Shown: one piece after another, positions 15,111 to 26,050 of the stretch | Position numbering within the stretch: the first letter of the stretch is position 1 | Layout of the letters: each line of letters starts with the position of its first letter | IMG/VR virus record: IMGVR_UViG_3300020193_000011 | Coordinates: 1-64,000 of that record | Direction: 5' to 3' (one strand) | Source of the DNA: a virus | DNA: 64,000 bases | Translations under genes and position numbers: made by a program | Notes under the pieces: model-generated | Seen by the model: only the letters and a program-made list of their open reading frames with translations | Database searches by the model: none | What the model was told of the DNA's origin: nothing

Positions 15111-17318
15111 CTAATGATTGAATTTAATTGTATAAGAATTTAAAGCTGGAGCAGAATAGGAGTCTGCACCCCTAAAAAAATCTGCTCTTATTTTAATAAA
15201 TTTAATTTTGTTTTGATTATTTGCATAATAGTATACATTACTTCCGCCTCTTATTTCCTGAGTTCTTCTATACACAATTTCCTTATTGTTTTCATAGTCG
15301 ATAACAGAAAATACATTGTCATAATTTGAATGTTTATTTCTTAAATCTTCTATTTTAACCAAAGACAAATAATTTCTGTATATCGTAGCGTTTGGCACTT
15401 GCGATAGCGCTTGATCTTCCATCAATGCGATTGTGCCGTTAAATGGCGTTCGTACGCCATTTGTATGATTTGTGGATTTGTTAACAACAATAACTATTTT
15501 ATTTTGACCCTTAACAAAATTCCAAGTAAGTGCAGCTGATAAAACGCCGGCGGCCAAAATACCAGAAGTGGAAAGTTCAACGCCGTTCAAATATACGCTA
15601 ACATCCCAATACTGCGCTGAAAGTGATTTTAAGAATTTTTTTGTTAAAGTTAAAGATTCTTCCATGAAAACATTGGTGGTAATATACAGGCTTCCAAACG
15701 GAACATTTTGGGCCGAATAAAATTCTTGTGTTGAATTAGCCGTGACAAACGATGTGGTGATAACAATATCTTTTCTTTCGCCATATAAAGCGCTGTGCCA
15801 GGTGGCTATGTCTAGTGCGGTGCCAGTAACGTGTGATACCTGGAGTTGATCACTTTTTACGCTTTCTAATATATATGGTTCGTAGGGTTCTGAATTTTTT
15901 GGAAACCTACACAATCTATACACATTAAAATTTCTTGACAAAAAATCGTTTTGATAAAAATAATCTTTAATTGGATTATTGTAGACACTCGTTCTAGGAA
16001 TTTGCACGACAGAACTAAAAGTAGATTCGATAGAACTTGTTTCGGTTTTTACCAAATTAGACTTAACCAGTTTGGTTCCCCTGAAATCTACCGTGCTTGG
16101 ATAACTTGCATTTTTTTCCGAAGCGGGGGATATAGAAATCCAATTGAATTGATTAATGTCTGTTCCAAAATTGTTGTCTGCGGCAATGTAGTAGTTGATC
16201 GATGTTCCGGAAGGAATTTGCTGATCTACATCAAAAACAATTTTGTCTATAGCGAGATTGGGATTTTGATTGTTGGGCAAGCCCAAAGATTTACTTACAT
16301 AGATTCCGGAAGAACTGTAATATGGCGCGGTGATAATTAACTCATCAATCCTAAAATCATATACATATATTGCCTGATTGTTTTTTGTTGAAAAGAAATC
16401 TGGTTCAATTTTTGTTAAATAAAGTTCAATCATAGAACTTTTTTTTGTTGTAAAATTAAAAGAAAAATTGTCATAATCGCTTGAACTATCTTTTGTAAAA
16501 AACAATGATTTATTTTTATCAACTGGATCAATAACCAAAAGACTTGTTTCGACTGGTTTTTTTGAATTAATTTTACCTTCTACAACAGAAATTCCAGGAG
16601 TTTCCGAATTATACAATGTAACAGGAATAGAAATCTTTAATGTGCATACGCCAATCGAGTTAGACTCATATTGCATTGACCATTCGCTGTTATTTAATCC
16701 ATTAAATGCGTTGGAAATATCTATTGATTTTTCAGATATTTTTGTTACGCCATTAAAATAAACATCGGCTGTTGCATTAGAGACCTTGTTGAGAACATTG
16801 CCCACATAATTGAATAGCCCCGAAGTTTCTTTTGGCAGAGTTGCTTTTCTTGCGGAAGTATCCACGACCACCGTTGTATTGTTTAAATCGGTATTATTTG
16901 TATTGTTAAAAGCTTCTGTAAAAGAAAAATAATACCCACCAGTATTGTTAATACTAAACAAAAAATCATCAACTGTTTTTTCTAATTCAGCTCTTCTGGA
17001 TTTAAGATCTTCTATTTTAAATTTAAATGCAGATATCAAACTATATAGTTCTTCTGTTTCTTCATAATAATTTTCATACAAAACATCTAAATTAAATCCA
17101 TTATGCAAAAAGACTCTATTAAGTTTTTCTATGTCTATTTCTAGGCTTGAATTTAAATCAGAAAATGGCACCGGGATCGGTTGACCGGGTTTGAACCTTG
17201 AAAAGTATCTACCATATATTGAAGAAATTTCCTGCCTGGAAGGCTCACTGCCCAAGGAGTAGTATATCTTGTATATGGTTTCAAGAAATCTTCTTTTTTG
17301 TATATTTGCTATTGACAT
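15111..17318 (-). CDS. Large tail or fibre structural protein
   Basis: A 735-residue protein. It begins with a helical region (ANIQKRRFLETIYKIYYSLG), then a coiled-coil stretch at about 85-115 (EETEELYSLISAFKFKIEDL), and then a long beta-rich, Asn/Ser/Thr-rich body. Parts such as IVFDVDQQIPSGTSINYYIA followed by a Trp-x-S-I-S-P motif resemble carbohydrate-binding or jelly-roll modules of phage fibres. It is similar in layout, though not obviously in sequence, to the proteins encoded at 17321 and 19755. The ATG at 17318 follows the stop of the preceding gene by 2 bases. Confidence 0.6.
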   Translation of the reverse strand: MSIANIQKRRFLETIYKIYYSLGSEPSRQEISSIYGRYFSRFKPGQPIPVPFSDLNSSLEIDIEKLNRVFLHNGFNLDVLYENYYEETEELYSLISAFKFKIEDLKSRRAELEKTVDDFLFSINNTGGYYFSFTEAFNNTNNTDLNNTTVVVDTSARKATLPKETSGLFNYVGNVLNKVSNATADVYFNGVTKISEKSIDISNAFNGLNNSEWSMQYESNSIGVCTLKISIPVTLYNSETPGISVVEGKINSKKPVETSLLVIDPVDKNKSLFFTKDSSSDYDNFSFNFTTKKSSMIELYLTKIEPDFFSTKNNQAIYVYDFRIDELIITAPYYSSSGIYVSKSLGLPNNQNPNLAIDKIVFDVDQQIPSGTSINYYIAADNNFGTDINQFNWISISPASEKNASYPSTVDFRGTKLVKSNLVKTETSSIESTFSSVVQIPRTSVYNNPIKDYFYQNDFLSRNFNVYRLCRFPKNSEPYEPYILESVKSDQLQVSHVTGTALDIATWHSALYGERKDIVITTSFVTANSTQEFYSAQNVPFGSLYITTNVFMEESLTLTKKFLKSLSAQYWDVSVYLNGVELSTSGILAAGVLSAALTWNFVKGQNKIVIVVNKSTNHTNGVRTPFNGTIALMEDQALSQVPNATIYRNYLSLVKIEDLRNKHSNYDNVFSVIDYENNKEIVYRRTQEIRGGSNVYYYANNQNKIKFIKIRADFFRGADSYSAPALNSYTIKFNH

Positions 17319-17320
17319 AA

Positions 17321-19747
17321 TTATCTAAACCTAGCTCCAATTTTATAGTAATACAGTATTGGCGTGTTATTTGTTGTCTTGTCTTTTCTCATTTGAATTT
17401 TAATTATAATAGAATTGATTGGATTTGGAATTCCAGGATCAGTGCCTTTATTTAAATACCTAATTTGAGGTATTTGTATATCATCAGAAAGATTTTGATT
17501 AAACGATAAAACTTCATGAATTCCCGTGTAATTTCTTTCTACTGGCTGTATTGGATAAAAGTTAACCCCACCATCAACGCTGATAAAATATAGTATGTTT
17601 GACCCAGCGTTTTTTTGATTTTCAAGAAAATCCGCTGCATAAAGTGTAACCATATTAAGGTTGCCGGTTACAAAGAATGGTTTAGAAATTATTTCTGCGG
17701 ACTCTTGAAAAGTCTCCCCACCAAAAGAAATATCTCTTATACCTATGCTTGCTCGTTGAGCTTTCAATTCTTCAAAATTTCTTTTTAAAACTAATTGAAC
17801 TCTTGTAGTTTTATTAACAGCATCATTATATTTTTCCACAGAAGTATTATTAGCAGTTGCAGAATCTATGACCTTGAAACAGAGGCCAAAATTGTCCGAT
17901 ATGTCTGTCGATGCAAGTGTTGAAACAGCGGATGATCCGACTGCAAATTTTATATTAGTCGCATTTACAACTTCTGTGATTGTAAAGATTCCAAGAATAT
18001 CCACCGAAGTCCATCTATCCCTAATGTATATCTTGTCTCCAACTTTTAATTGATGAGGATTTTGCGTAGTCAGGGTTGCCAAATTTGATGCGACTGAAAT
18101 AGCATTCATTTTTATTTTTAAGCTATTTACTGAATTAGTCAACGACGGATCAATTAAAACACACGCCGACGGATAATTTGCGTTAATGATTCGATCCCTG
18201 TTTGCAATCAACAATTCTTGGGAAACAAAACCGATTGAGTTCTCTTTGATTGTGAATAAATCTATATTTAAATCTAACTCTTTTTTATACCAAAAAAAAT
18301 CTTTTTTGTTAGCGGTTATTTTCAACTGATATTTTGTTTCTCCGGCCACCTGATTGTTGTATGTGACCAAAACTTGTTTTGTATCAGCTCCTGATGACTT
18401 TAACTCTGTTGGTCGATTAATGTTCGGGACCAAAGTCGTTTTATCCCAAACAATATTTTTTGCTTTTGCGCTCAATGCGGCCTCTGGCTGAAAATGAACC
18501 TGATTATTCCATTTTGCTGTTGAATTTAACTCGTACGGAGTCCAGTATGCGTGTTTTATTACAGTATCTTTGAATTCATCCTGCTCAAAAGTAATATAAA
18601 CTCTGTTAACATGTTGTTCTTCAAATCTGAAGACACCTTTTTTATAGAAAAAATTTTGATAATTTTTAAGATTTTTCTTAGACAAATCAGAGGCTATATA
18701 AACAGGGCCTTTATTAATAAGTTCTTTGGTTACATTTTTATTCTCATCATAAAGTTTGATAGAAGTTACTTTGATGTTCTCAATGAGGGCGTTTGCCCCT
18801 TGAATATCGTAGCCAAAAAACGGCACTATGGAGATATAATTAATTTTTTCTCCAGATTTACTTTGTGTTGAAAACTCTAATGTTAATTTTAATGGTTTTG
18901 ACGTATCAAATTTGCCCCAATTAATGTATTGAGATCCATTAAAGTATTGAAATTCGTACTCTGGCCTGCTGGTATAATTTGCCGCCAATACATTTATAGC
19001 CTCGTATTCAAAATACGTAGCTGGACTGTTGTCTACTATTGCTGATAATGTTGATCGCAAAATACTGGAGTCTTTTTCGTAAAGAAATTGACTTTGATTT
19101 ACGTCTTTATAGAATAGGAAATGATTTCCCTTCAAACCATTTGATGTTCCAGCAAACGGTACCTCTGTTGATGTATTTTCATTGTAATTTTGATTTACAA
19201 TATTAATACTACCGTTGCTTTTTTTGCTAGTAATTTTAGGTAGAGTCGCATAACCGTCTGATATTTCTGGTATCAATCCGGCTTTTATTTTTTTGGCGTC
19301 AACTTTTGATAAATCATTAAAAGAATCTCCAAAATATAAAATATCGGGCGAAAAATTTTCAGAATACATTTCAAGAACATTTATCTTTGATTTTATCCTG
19401 GATATGAAATTTTTTTCTGATTCTAATTGATTTGAAATCATATTAAAAGTATTGATGTGACTTGCCGACATCGTCTCTAATTGATGAGTCATAATGTTTA
19501 AATCTTTTGACATTAAGGATATCATTTCATTAAAAATTGCCGAGTTAGGAATGCTTCCTTTTTCGAATAAATTGATATCAAAAGAAGTACCGCCAACTTT
19601 TTTATGTATTTCTAACAATAATTTTTGATATTCTTGATTAAATTTATCTGGTTCTAAATTTTTTTTGATTAAATATTCGGTGATAAAATTTTGAACGCGC
19701 ATAATTATTTGCGAATATACCAATGTGTCTGTTGATAATTGAGCCAT
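17321..19747 (-). CDS. Large tail or fibre structural protein
   Basis: An 808-residue protein with an N-terminal helical segment (QIIMRVQNFITEYLIKKNL), a coiled coil at about 85-125 (NIMTHQLETMSASHINTF, SEKNFISRIKSKINVLEMY), and a beta-rich body with alternating hydrophobic strands. One part (KINYISIVPFFGYDIQGANA) has the feel of a galactose-binding or F5/8-type module, but this is not secure. An internal KVGDKIYIRDRW stretch suggests a small beta barrel. The similarly built neighbours suggest a baseplate-attached fibre or a wedge-fibre series. Confidence 0.6.
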   Translation of the reverse strand: MAQLSTDTLVYSQIIMRVQNFITEYLIKKNLEPDKFNQEYQKLLLEIHKKVGGTSFDINLFEKGSIPNSAIFNEMISLMSKDLNIMTHQLETMSASHINTFNMISNQLESEKNFISRIKSKINVLEMYSENFSPDILYFGDSFNDLSKVDAKKIKAGLIPEISDGYATLPKITSKKSNGSINIVNQNYNENTSTEVPFAGTSNGLKGNHFLFYKDVNQSQFLYEKDSSILRSTLSAIVDNSPATYFEYEAINVLAANYTSRPEYEFQYFNGSQYINWGKFDTSKPLKLTLEFSTQSKSGEKINYISIVPFFGYDIQGANALIENIKVTSIKLYDENKNVTKELINKGPVYIASDLSKKNLKNYQNFFYKKGVFRFEEQHVNRVYITFEQDEFKDTVIKHAYWTPYELNSTAKWNNQVHFQPEAALSAKAKNIVWDKTTLVPNINRPTELKSSGADTKQVLVTYNNQVAGETKYQLKITANKKDFFWYKKELDLNIDLFTIKENSIGFVSQELLIANRDRIINANYPSACVLIDPSLTNSVNSLKIKMNAISVASNLATLTTQNPHQLKVGDKIYIRDRWTSVDILGIFTITEVVNATNIKFAVGSSAVSTLASTDISDNFGLCFKVIDSATANNTSVEKYNDAVNKTTRVQLVLKRNFEELKAQRASIGIRDISFGGETFQESAEIISKPFFVTGNLNMVTLYAADFLENQKNAGSNILYFISVDGGVNFYPIQPVERNYTGIHEVLSFNQNLSDDIQIPQIRYLNKGTDPGIPNPINSIIIKIQMRKDKTTNNTPILYYYKIGARFR

Positions 19748-19754
19748 ATAATGC

Positions 19755-22418
19755 CTATTCTATTTGAGTTTTGTATTTATTATCGTATTTAATGAATGTG
19801 TTTACAATGCTGTCCTGGGATTCTATAGAAAATTTAAACAACAGTCTATCTATAGAATAATTGCTTAAAGAAGAATTTAGGTTTCTAAGCACTACCCTGT
19901 ATCTAAATATGTCGGCGACATGATGATACAGTACTCTGAATGGCAAATCTATTGATTGATTAAACAAAAGGCTTCGACCATTGTGTATGAACAATAGTAA
20001 ATCTGTCTTATAAAAAGACTCTTTTTTGGAGCTATCAAGAATATAATTCGTGAGATTGATAGCCACATCCCCGTCATCTAGCACGACTTTGACAGGGGAA
20101 TAAGATGAGTAGTCGAAGTTGCCAAAAGAACTATTAGACGTGGTGATCGTGCCGTTTACGGGCGAATATCTGGCGTTTGCAAATTTTCCATAGTCTACGT
20201 GGGGGTTATGTAGCAGCTGAACTCTATTGCCAAAATCTGTTTTCTCAAATATTTCTCCGTTAAAACCATTGGTGCTTGCGGCGGTTAGTATTGGATTTGC
20301 CAAAGATCTTGAAAAAAGCGATATTTCCTTGCACGCCTTTTCATTGTTCGGTAGATAAGATACGGTGTAAGCGTCGAGTACTGATTTGTGGTTTAAGATT
20401 GTTATGTTTTTGCCATTGACTATAAACGTATGAGGATCTCTTCTAATGCCAAATTCATAAAGATTAATTGACTCTAAATTTGGAAGAAATCTTAACGCAG
20501 CTTCTCCTTTTAAATTGGGGAAAAGTATTTCTGTTTTTATAGTTGAATCATTAAACGGCATGATCGGAATCCAATCATTCTCCAATATTGGATTATCTTT
20601 TATGGAAACGCTAAATTCAGCCGATGTTTCATCGAAGGATGTGCTCGAGTCAGTTATTGATAATTCAGAAAAGTAATTTGCCATCATTTTTACATTGAGT
20701 GGTGTTCCTGGCACGGAGATGCGTTTGCTTACGTAAACTGATCTTCTTGGAATAACAGCGATATTTGTTGTATTCTCAAATATTACTATGTTTTTTAATG
20801 AAAACATATACTCATATTGATTTTGTATCTCGATGTTATTTAAAACATCTACTACATTTGTTTTATCTATGGAGCTAAAAGACTCTTCAATAAAATGAAT
20901 ATTTTTTGCAATATTGTTTGAATCCGCCAATGGTGCAATTCCGCCAGATGCAAATGTCGACATTGGTTTGTTAAGGTCTCTTAGGTTTGATTCTATATAT
21001 GTGTTTTTTATAGAGGCCCTTATATTTGCCCCAATAGAATAAGATACTATTGAAAATATTAAGTTAGATAATATTGTAGTATTTTTAAATTTATTGTAAG
21101 AATCTAGATCGGAATAATATTGATTATTTTTAATCTGTTTTAAAACTCCAACACTTTTTTTAGATAAATCTGTTGGATAATAATACGTATAATCGTAATC
21201 GTATAATCTTTTATTTTTTAAAATATAATCTTTTGCGTAATCCTTAATAAAAAATTTTATAACCATATCCTGAAGAGTATCATGTCTTTTTTTTCTGTCT
21301 TGACGAATTTGTTTTGCAAATTCATTAACCATTTTTGCATTGACTTCTGATTGAATTGGGGTTATTTTTGTTCTAACATATTCTTTTTGCGCAAAAAACA
21401 ACATAATAGATTTGATTAAGGTGTTGCCCGAAAGAGTCAAATCGAAACTTTTGTCAATGTAAACTGGTTTATCTAAAATAATATTTTTTTGAGAACTGTT
21501 TTGCGCTGATGAGTTTGGACTACTGCTTGGCCCGGAATCAACAGCTGCCAGCATAAGGTATAAGCCTTTTGTTACGTTTGGATTTATGTTAATTTTAGAT
21601 ACATTAATTTCATTATTTAATATAATTTCAACAGCGACTTGTGCGGAATCATCGAATTGTGAAGGTTTTTTATACTGCCCAAAATCTGCTCTATCAAAAA
21701 TAGATTCTTTAATCCTGAACGGAGATTTTATTGTTAAATTCCATGTTTTGTTAGAAAAATTATCAAAAATATTTTCAATGTTAGTACTGCTTGAAATATA
21801 TTCGGACGAAAAATTTGTATAGTATTTTATTTCTTTAATATTATCTTTGAAATTGTCTATTGCCGTTTCAGATTGGCCCGAAGAAAACTGCAAACTACCG
21901 GTCATAGGATCAACTATTGCATTTTCAATCGCGCTAAACGGCACTCCCGTTCTGTCAGGGTATTGAAATTGATTTGAATCAAACAAATTAGAGTTTAATG
22001 TATTATTAAAGTTTTCTACAAAATTATAATTATATAAATCATCTTCTCCAGACAAAAATGACCAATTATTAATATATGATTCTAGGTACAAAATATCTTT
22101 TTCGATTTTTTGTATTTCTCCAGAAAAAATAGTTGACATTGAATATTTTAACATCGCCAAAGATTGCGATATATCATAGTTTGTTTTAATCCTAAGATCC
22201 ATATCCCTAAACAAATCAACAATTGGCTGTCTCTGAATGATGTTCATGCTTGAAACCAAACTTGGGATATAGTCGGACGGTCCAGCAAAGCTGGATATTT
22301 TGTCTATCAACCTGCCTATTTCAATTTTTTCTAGTTTAGATTCTGACAATACTGATTGTATCGTTCTTGTGGTTTGTCTCGTAAAAGACGAAATATGATC
22401 GCTTAGTTCCATCAACAT
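19755..22418 (-). CDS. Large tail or fibre structural protein
   Basis: An 887-residue protein. The frame is open from a TTG at 22433, but the ATG at 22418-22416 overlaps the previous stop as TAATG with a GGAGAG site 8 bases ahead, so I choose it. The N-terminus is helical (MLMELSDHISSFTRQTTRTI) and continues to about residue 120. The body is beta-rich with long Asn/Ser/Tyr stretches. It has no enzymatic motif. It follows directly on the giant recoded gene and is coupled to it. Confidence 0.6.
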   Translation of the reverse strand: MLMELSDHISSFTRQTTRTIQSVLSESKLEKIEIGRLIDKISSFAGPSDYIPSLVSSMNIIQRQPIVDLFRDMDLRIKTNYDISQSLAMLKYSMSTIFSGEIQKIEKDILYLESYINNWSFLSGEDDLYNYNFVENFNNTLNSNLFDSNQFQYPDRTGVPFSAIENAIVDPMTGSLQFSSGQSETAIDNFKDNIKEIKYYTNFSSEYISSSTNIENIFDNFSNKTWNLTIKSPFRIKESIFDRADFGQYKKPSQFDDSAQVAVEIILNNEINVSKININPNVTKGLYLMLAAVDSGPSSSPNSSAQNSSQKNIILDKPVYIDKSFDLTLSGNTLIKSIMLFFAQKEYVRTKITPIQSEVNAKMVNEFAKQIRQDRKKRHDTLQDMVIKFFIKDYAKDYILKNKRLYDYDYTYYYPTDLSKKSVGVLKQIKNNQYYSDLDSYNKFKNTTILSNLIFSIVSYSIGANIRASIKNTYIESNLRDLNKPMSTFASGGIAPLADSNNIAKNIHFIEESFSSIDKTNVVDVLNNIEIQNQYEYMFSLKNIVIFENTTNIAVIPRRSVYVSKRISVPGTPLNVKMMANYFSELSITDSSTSFDETSAEFSVSIKDNPILENDWIPIMPFNDSTIKTEILFPNLKGEAALRFLPNLESINLYEFGIRRDPHTFIVNGKNITILNHKSVLDAYTVSYLPNNEKACKEISLFSRSLANPILTAASTNGFNGEIFEKTDFGNRVQLLHNPHVDYGKFANARYSPVNGTITTSNSSFGNFDYSSYSPVKVVLDDGDVAINLTNYILDSSKKESFYKTDLLLFIHNGRSLLFNQSIDLPFRVLYHHVADIFRYRVVLRNLNSSLSNYSIDRLLFKFSIESQDSIVNTFIKYDNKYKTQIE

Positions 22419-25400
22419 TAGAGAGCTCTCCAATCGTTTCCATTCATATCCTGAATGTCAAAAGCTACTCCTGCAGTTAAGTTAGATCTCACTATATCGT
22501 AAATATCGTTAACATTTTGAAAGTTCTTCCTAACTTTATCGGGTATTTGCACTATAACATATCCGCCATTTGGGTATATTTTTCCTCTTCCGGATTGAAT
22601 ATCGTTAAATGAAAGTATGCTTACATTAGCTTCTGATTCTTCGCGCATCGAAACATCGGGCGCTATGCCACCGCCCTTCACTCTAAGATCGTTTATCTCT
22701 ACATTGTTAATATTGTACAGATTATTAACAATAACGGCGCCAATATAAAGAGCAAAAGGATTAAATAAATTTGTGTTGTTGAAGATATCTGTATTAAACG
22801 AGTAGTCAACAATACTGTTGGGCTCTTGATAATCGGATACATTGACATATTCTCCATCCACAAGCTCTTCTACGGTAGTTGGAAGAATATAGAAATACAT
22901 TTTTGACAACCCCGCAACCTTCATTGACGCCAGGCCTGCACTAACATTTTTAAACGCTTGTAAAATTACTTGGTCTCCGCCTGCATTGGCGACAGTAAAA
23001 CAACCTAATCCAGAAAAGTTAGAGTAAGGGTTTAGGGGTATTTCATTGCCTTGTATGTTGTAAAGCATAATATTCGGATTTTTAACAACGTAATTTACTT
23101 TAATTTTTTGAGGATCTGATGGTACTATTTCTTTTTCAAAGAAAATTCTTCCGGTATGTTTATCAAAATTTTTAATCATATCGTCGTCAATCAGTTCAAA
23201 TTGTTTTTTTGAATTTTGTATATAAATATCAATCCACGGTTTTATCGGACTTGCATCAGTGTATTTTTTATTAATTGCGGTGACGTTTGTTTGAACTTGG
23301 CTGACGTAAAAAGATCCATGTCTAACTTGAATTTCATTCTCTGACAATACAATTGGATTTTCTTCCATAATGTCGTAATAACCAGACCCAAATATTGGAG
23401 AAGATGGTATTTCTATTCTTGTAGTATCGTAAAAACAACGCAATTCTTTGCCTTTATAATTTTTTTTCCAATCATAAAAAGGATAATTTATGGGTATTTC
23501 TATCTTTTTGTAGAATCTACCCCTGCTTAAATTAACAAACCATTGATCAAATTTTGACAAATCTTTTGGAGGAGTCGATAAATAAATTTTTGGCCTACTA
23601 CTTACGCGCACTAGGTAAAGTGGGCAAATGTTTTTTGCTGGAAAAGAAAATTCAGAAAGTGTCCCAACACGATTTTCTAAACCGATAATATTTTCCAAAG
23701 TTGAGGCATCTCTGTCGGCATCATACGCATGGACGGCAATGTAAATGTCTCGTTTATTTCTTAAATAATATTGATAAGATAGTTTAATCCCTAAAAATTG
23801 TTTTGTTCTAATATTGTAAAAACCCCATTGTAATCCGTCGGGCGGAGCTGTCAACGTACCGTTTTTGTCTTTGAGATCCCACTTAACTATTGTGTTGCCA
23901 AAAGACGTTTCTACGTTTGGCATAATAAATTTAGAAAAATCTGGCATTCCTGTTGGATTACCCAAAGCGTCTGTTAATACCACGATACCGTCTTTTGCAT
24001 TGACCGACAATTTAATGTTTTGTTTTGATTTTAAGCTGGTTATATCCGCGTCTGCAAGATAGAAATTATCAACTGAATATTCTTCCGAGAATTCATCAGA
24101 TATTACCTCTATTCCATTTGTTGTTACAATTAAATATTGCGGCGCTCTGTTTGTTAAAATTGTAAATTGTGAAGCGATTTCGGAACTGGTAAGATTTTTG
24201 CTTTCGGTAGGAGAAATTTTTTCAACTTTAGATATGCTTAGATTAACACCTTCAATAGAAGCCCCCCCTGAAAGGGGAGAAACAACAATCGTTGACTCAT
24301 CTTCCTCCCAATTATATTCATCATTTATATCATTGATGCTACTTGAATAAACAATCTTGTTAAAAGATTTAGAGAATTTTTTTTCTACCGGATTACCTTC
24401 ATCGTCGATTAACGGTTTATCATCAACTATGGGCACTACTTTCATCGATATTTGATCAATTTTTATCTGGGTCACTTTGGTTCTAGAGGCGGAAGAAATT
24501 GCTTTTGCGATAGTTCCCAAACTAAAAACCCCATAATCTCCAGAATCTAAAAAGGTTTCACCGGATATAACCCCGGTAGCCCTTGCTTGTGCGCTTACTC
24601 CGTCAATAACTGTAGTTTGTGGTGGGACTGCAGCTATTGGCGTACCAGGCGTTCTTATTTTGAATGAAATATCTTGTATGGAAAAACCTTCTGCGTTGGG
24701 ACCGTGAACCCCGTCATTTATGGATTTTCCAACAACCTCAATCATAATGTATTGAATTTTTCTTCTGTCCGCGATTGGCACTGAAATGGAAGTATTGGGC
24801 GACAAAGACTTCAATACTGGCACTATGTTTGACGGACCAGCCTTGGCCGCAGACGGTCCAGGCCCGGGACCATTCCAATCGGGATCACGATCGATTGTGG
24901 ATCCGGCAAATTGCGGGATACTATGTGCAGAAGCCGCTAAATCTTGCTCGTACAAAAATATTTGCTGTACGCCCAAAGACCATCCCCCCGCTTTAATTTC
25001 AACAGCTAATAGTTCTTGCCATGCAAAAGATTCTCCCGATTGTTGTTTCAGCTGCGGAACTTCAACGACTATAAAATCTTGAATTGTGGTTGGTCCGGGA
25101 ATTCCTGTATAACTTATTCTTCTATATTCATCTGAAGATGATGCGTTGCAAACTACGGCAATATCCGAATACTTGAGCGCATTTTCGATATACGGTTTGG
25201 CTTGTTCTGGGGCTTCTTTTTGAAGTTTTTCAAATTTTGCTTTGTTGTTTTTATACAAATCAAGCCAATATATTGCCATGCATGCTTTAGTTTCGGAATC
25301 AACAATTCCTTCGTTTCTAAAAGGGTTCAATTTTTTGTCGGCTTGATATTTTGTTACAGCGCTTGCGGTTTGGTTTCCATAACTTCCATCAACGTTAACA

Positions 25401-26050
25401 GAATAATTATTTAATTTAAGAGTATATTGTATGTAATATACATAATTATTTTGTACAGGGTTTGCGCCTGTGCCGCTACCACTGCCGCTGCCGCTGCCGC
25501 TACCACTACCGCTACCGGGAGGTTTGTTAGTGGACGGTTCTCGTTGTGCAACAGGTTCCCATACAAACCAAGGATCAAGAAAATGATTTAATTGTTGTTG
25601 AAAAAAATCTTTTCCAGTTTTTTCTTTATCAAAATTCTTAAAAATTGTTTCAAGAACAATTCCCTTTTGTGCAAGCTTCGATGATATTATATCTTTTATT
25701 TTTAAAGAATTTTTATAAATGCTACGCAGTACTTCTATTTTTTCTTCTTTTGTTGATTGACGTATTGGGCCCAACCCCACAGCGACGACAGGACCCATTG
25801 GGCTATTTATTATCTGATTTTTTAAAGTGTGAAACTGGATGCTATCAACTCCTGGAATTTGATAAAATTCAAAAAATTCCCATTTCTTTTTAAGCGTTGC
25901 TACTTCATCCGGATGAATCATGCCCCTTGATAATGAAGGTAAATTAGAGTGTGGATCTTTTAAATGAAACCAATAAAGAGTATTCTGGTTTTTTGCAAAG
26001 TTTCCCCAGTCAAGTTTTTTTAAATAATTATTGATTCTATTTTTTTCACC
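22418..26050 (-). CDS. C-terminal section of recoded giant tail protein, with peptidoglycan-binding domain
   Basis: The frame from 26050 to the TAA at 22420-22418 encodes 1210 residues. The first ATG lies at 25921, but the upstream 43 codons also read as protein (NYLKKLDWGNFAKNQNTLYW), and there is no ATG, GTG or TTG between the frame's previous stop (26098) and 25921. The start is therefore best explained by +1 recoding at CGG 26051-26049. Then come a Pro-rich and (Gly-Ser)n linker at about 178-200, and a peptidoglycan-binding-1-like domain at about 203-270 (YIQYTLKLNNYSVNVDGSYG, then TASAVTKYQA). A long beta-rich region follows. The domain suggests that this part touches the host wall. Confidence 0.7.
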   Translation of the reverse strand, partial: GEKNRINNYLKKLDWGNFAKNQNTLYWFHLKDPHSNLPSLSRGMIHPDEVATLKKKWEFFEFYQIPGVDSIQFHTLKNQIINSPMGPVVAVGLGPIRQSTKEEKIEVLRSIYKNSLKIKDIISSKLAQKGIVLETIFKNFDKEKTGKDFFQQQLNHFLDPWFVWEPVAQREPSTNKPPGSGSGSGSGSGSGSGTGANPVQNNYVYYIQYTLKLNNYSVNVDGSYGNQTASAVTKYQADKKLNPFRNEGIVDSETKACMAIYWLDLYKNNKAKFEKLQKEAPEQAKPYIENALKYSDIAVVCNASSSDEYRRISYTGIPGPTTIQDFIVVEVPQLKQQSGESFAWQELLAVEIKAGGWSLGVQQIFLYEQDLAASAHSIPQFAGSTIDRDPDWNGPGPGPSAAKAGPSNIVPVLKSLSPNTSISVPIADRRKIQYIMIEVVGKSINDGVHGPNAEGFSIQDISFKIRTPGTPIAAVPPQTTVIDGVSAQARATGVISGETFLDSGDYGVFSLGTIAKAISSASRTKVTQIKIDQISMKVVPIVDDKPLIDDEGNPVEKKFSKSFNKIVYSSSINDINDEYNWEEDESTIVVSPLSGGASIEGVNLSISKVEKISPTESKNLTSSEIASQFTILTNRAPQYLIVTTNGIEVISDEFSEEYSVDNFYLADADITSLKSKQNIKLSVNAKDGIVVLTDALGNPTGMPDFSKFIMPNVETSFGNTIVKWDLKDKNGTLTAPPDGLQWGFYNIRTKQFLGIKLSYQYYLRNKRDIYIAVHAYDADRDASTLENIIGLENRVGTLSEFSFPAKNICPLYLVRVSSRPKIYLSTPPKDLSKFDQWFVNLSRGRFYKKIEIPINYPFYDWKKNYKGKELRCFYDTTRIEIPSSPIFGSGYYDIMEENPIVLSENEIQVRHGSFYVSQVQTNVTAINKKYTDASPIKPWIDIYIQNSKKQFELIDDDMIKNFDKHTGRIFFEKEIVPSDPQKIKVNYVVKNPNIMLYNIQGNEIPLNPYSNFSGLGCFTVANAGGDQVILQAFKNVSAGLASMKVAGLSKMYFYILPTTVEELVDGEYVNVSDYQEPNSIVDYSFNTDIFNNTNLFNPFALYIGAVIVNNLYNINNVEINDLRVKGGGIAPDVSMREESEANVSILSFNDIQSGRGKIYPNGGYVIVQIPDKVRKNFQNVNDIYDIVRSNLTAGVAFDIQDMNGNDWRAL
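25468..25520 (-). repeat. Gly-Ser microsatellite linker
   Basis: Tandem 6-base units (on the plus strand CCGCTG or CCACTA/CCGCTA variants) encode about seven Gly-Ser pairs between the N-terminal region and the peptidoglycan-binding domain of the giant tail protein. It would act as a flexible linker and could change length by slippage. Confidence 0.85.
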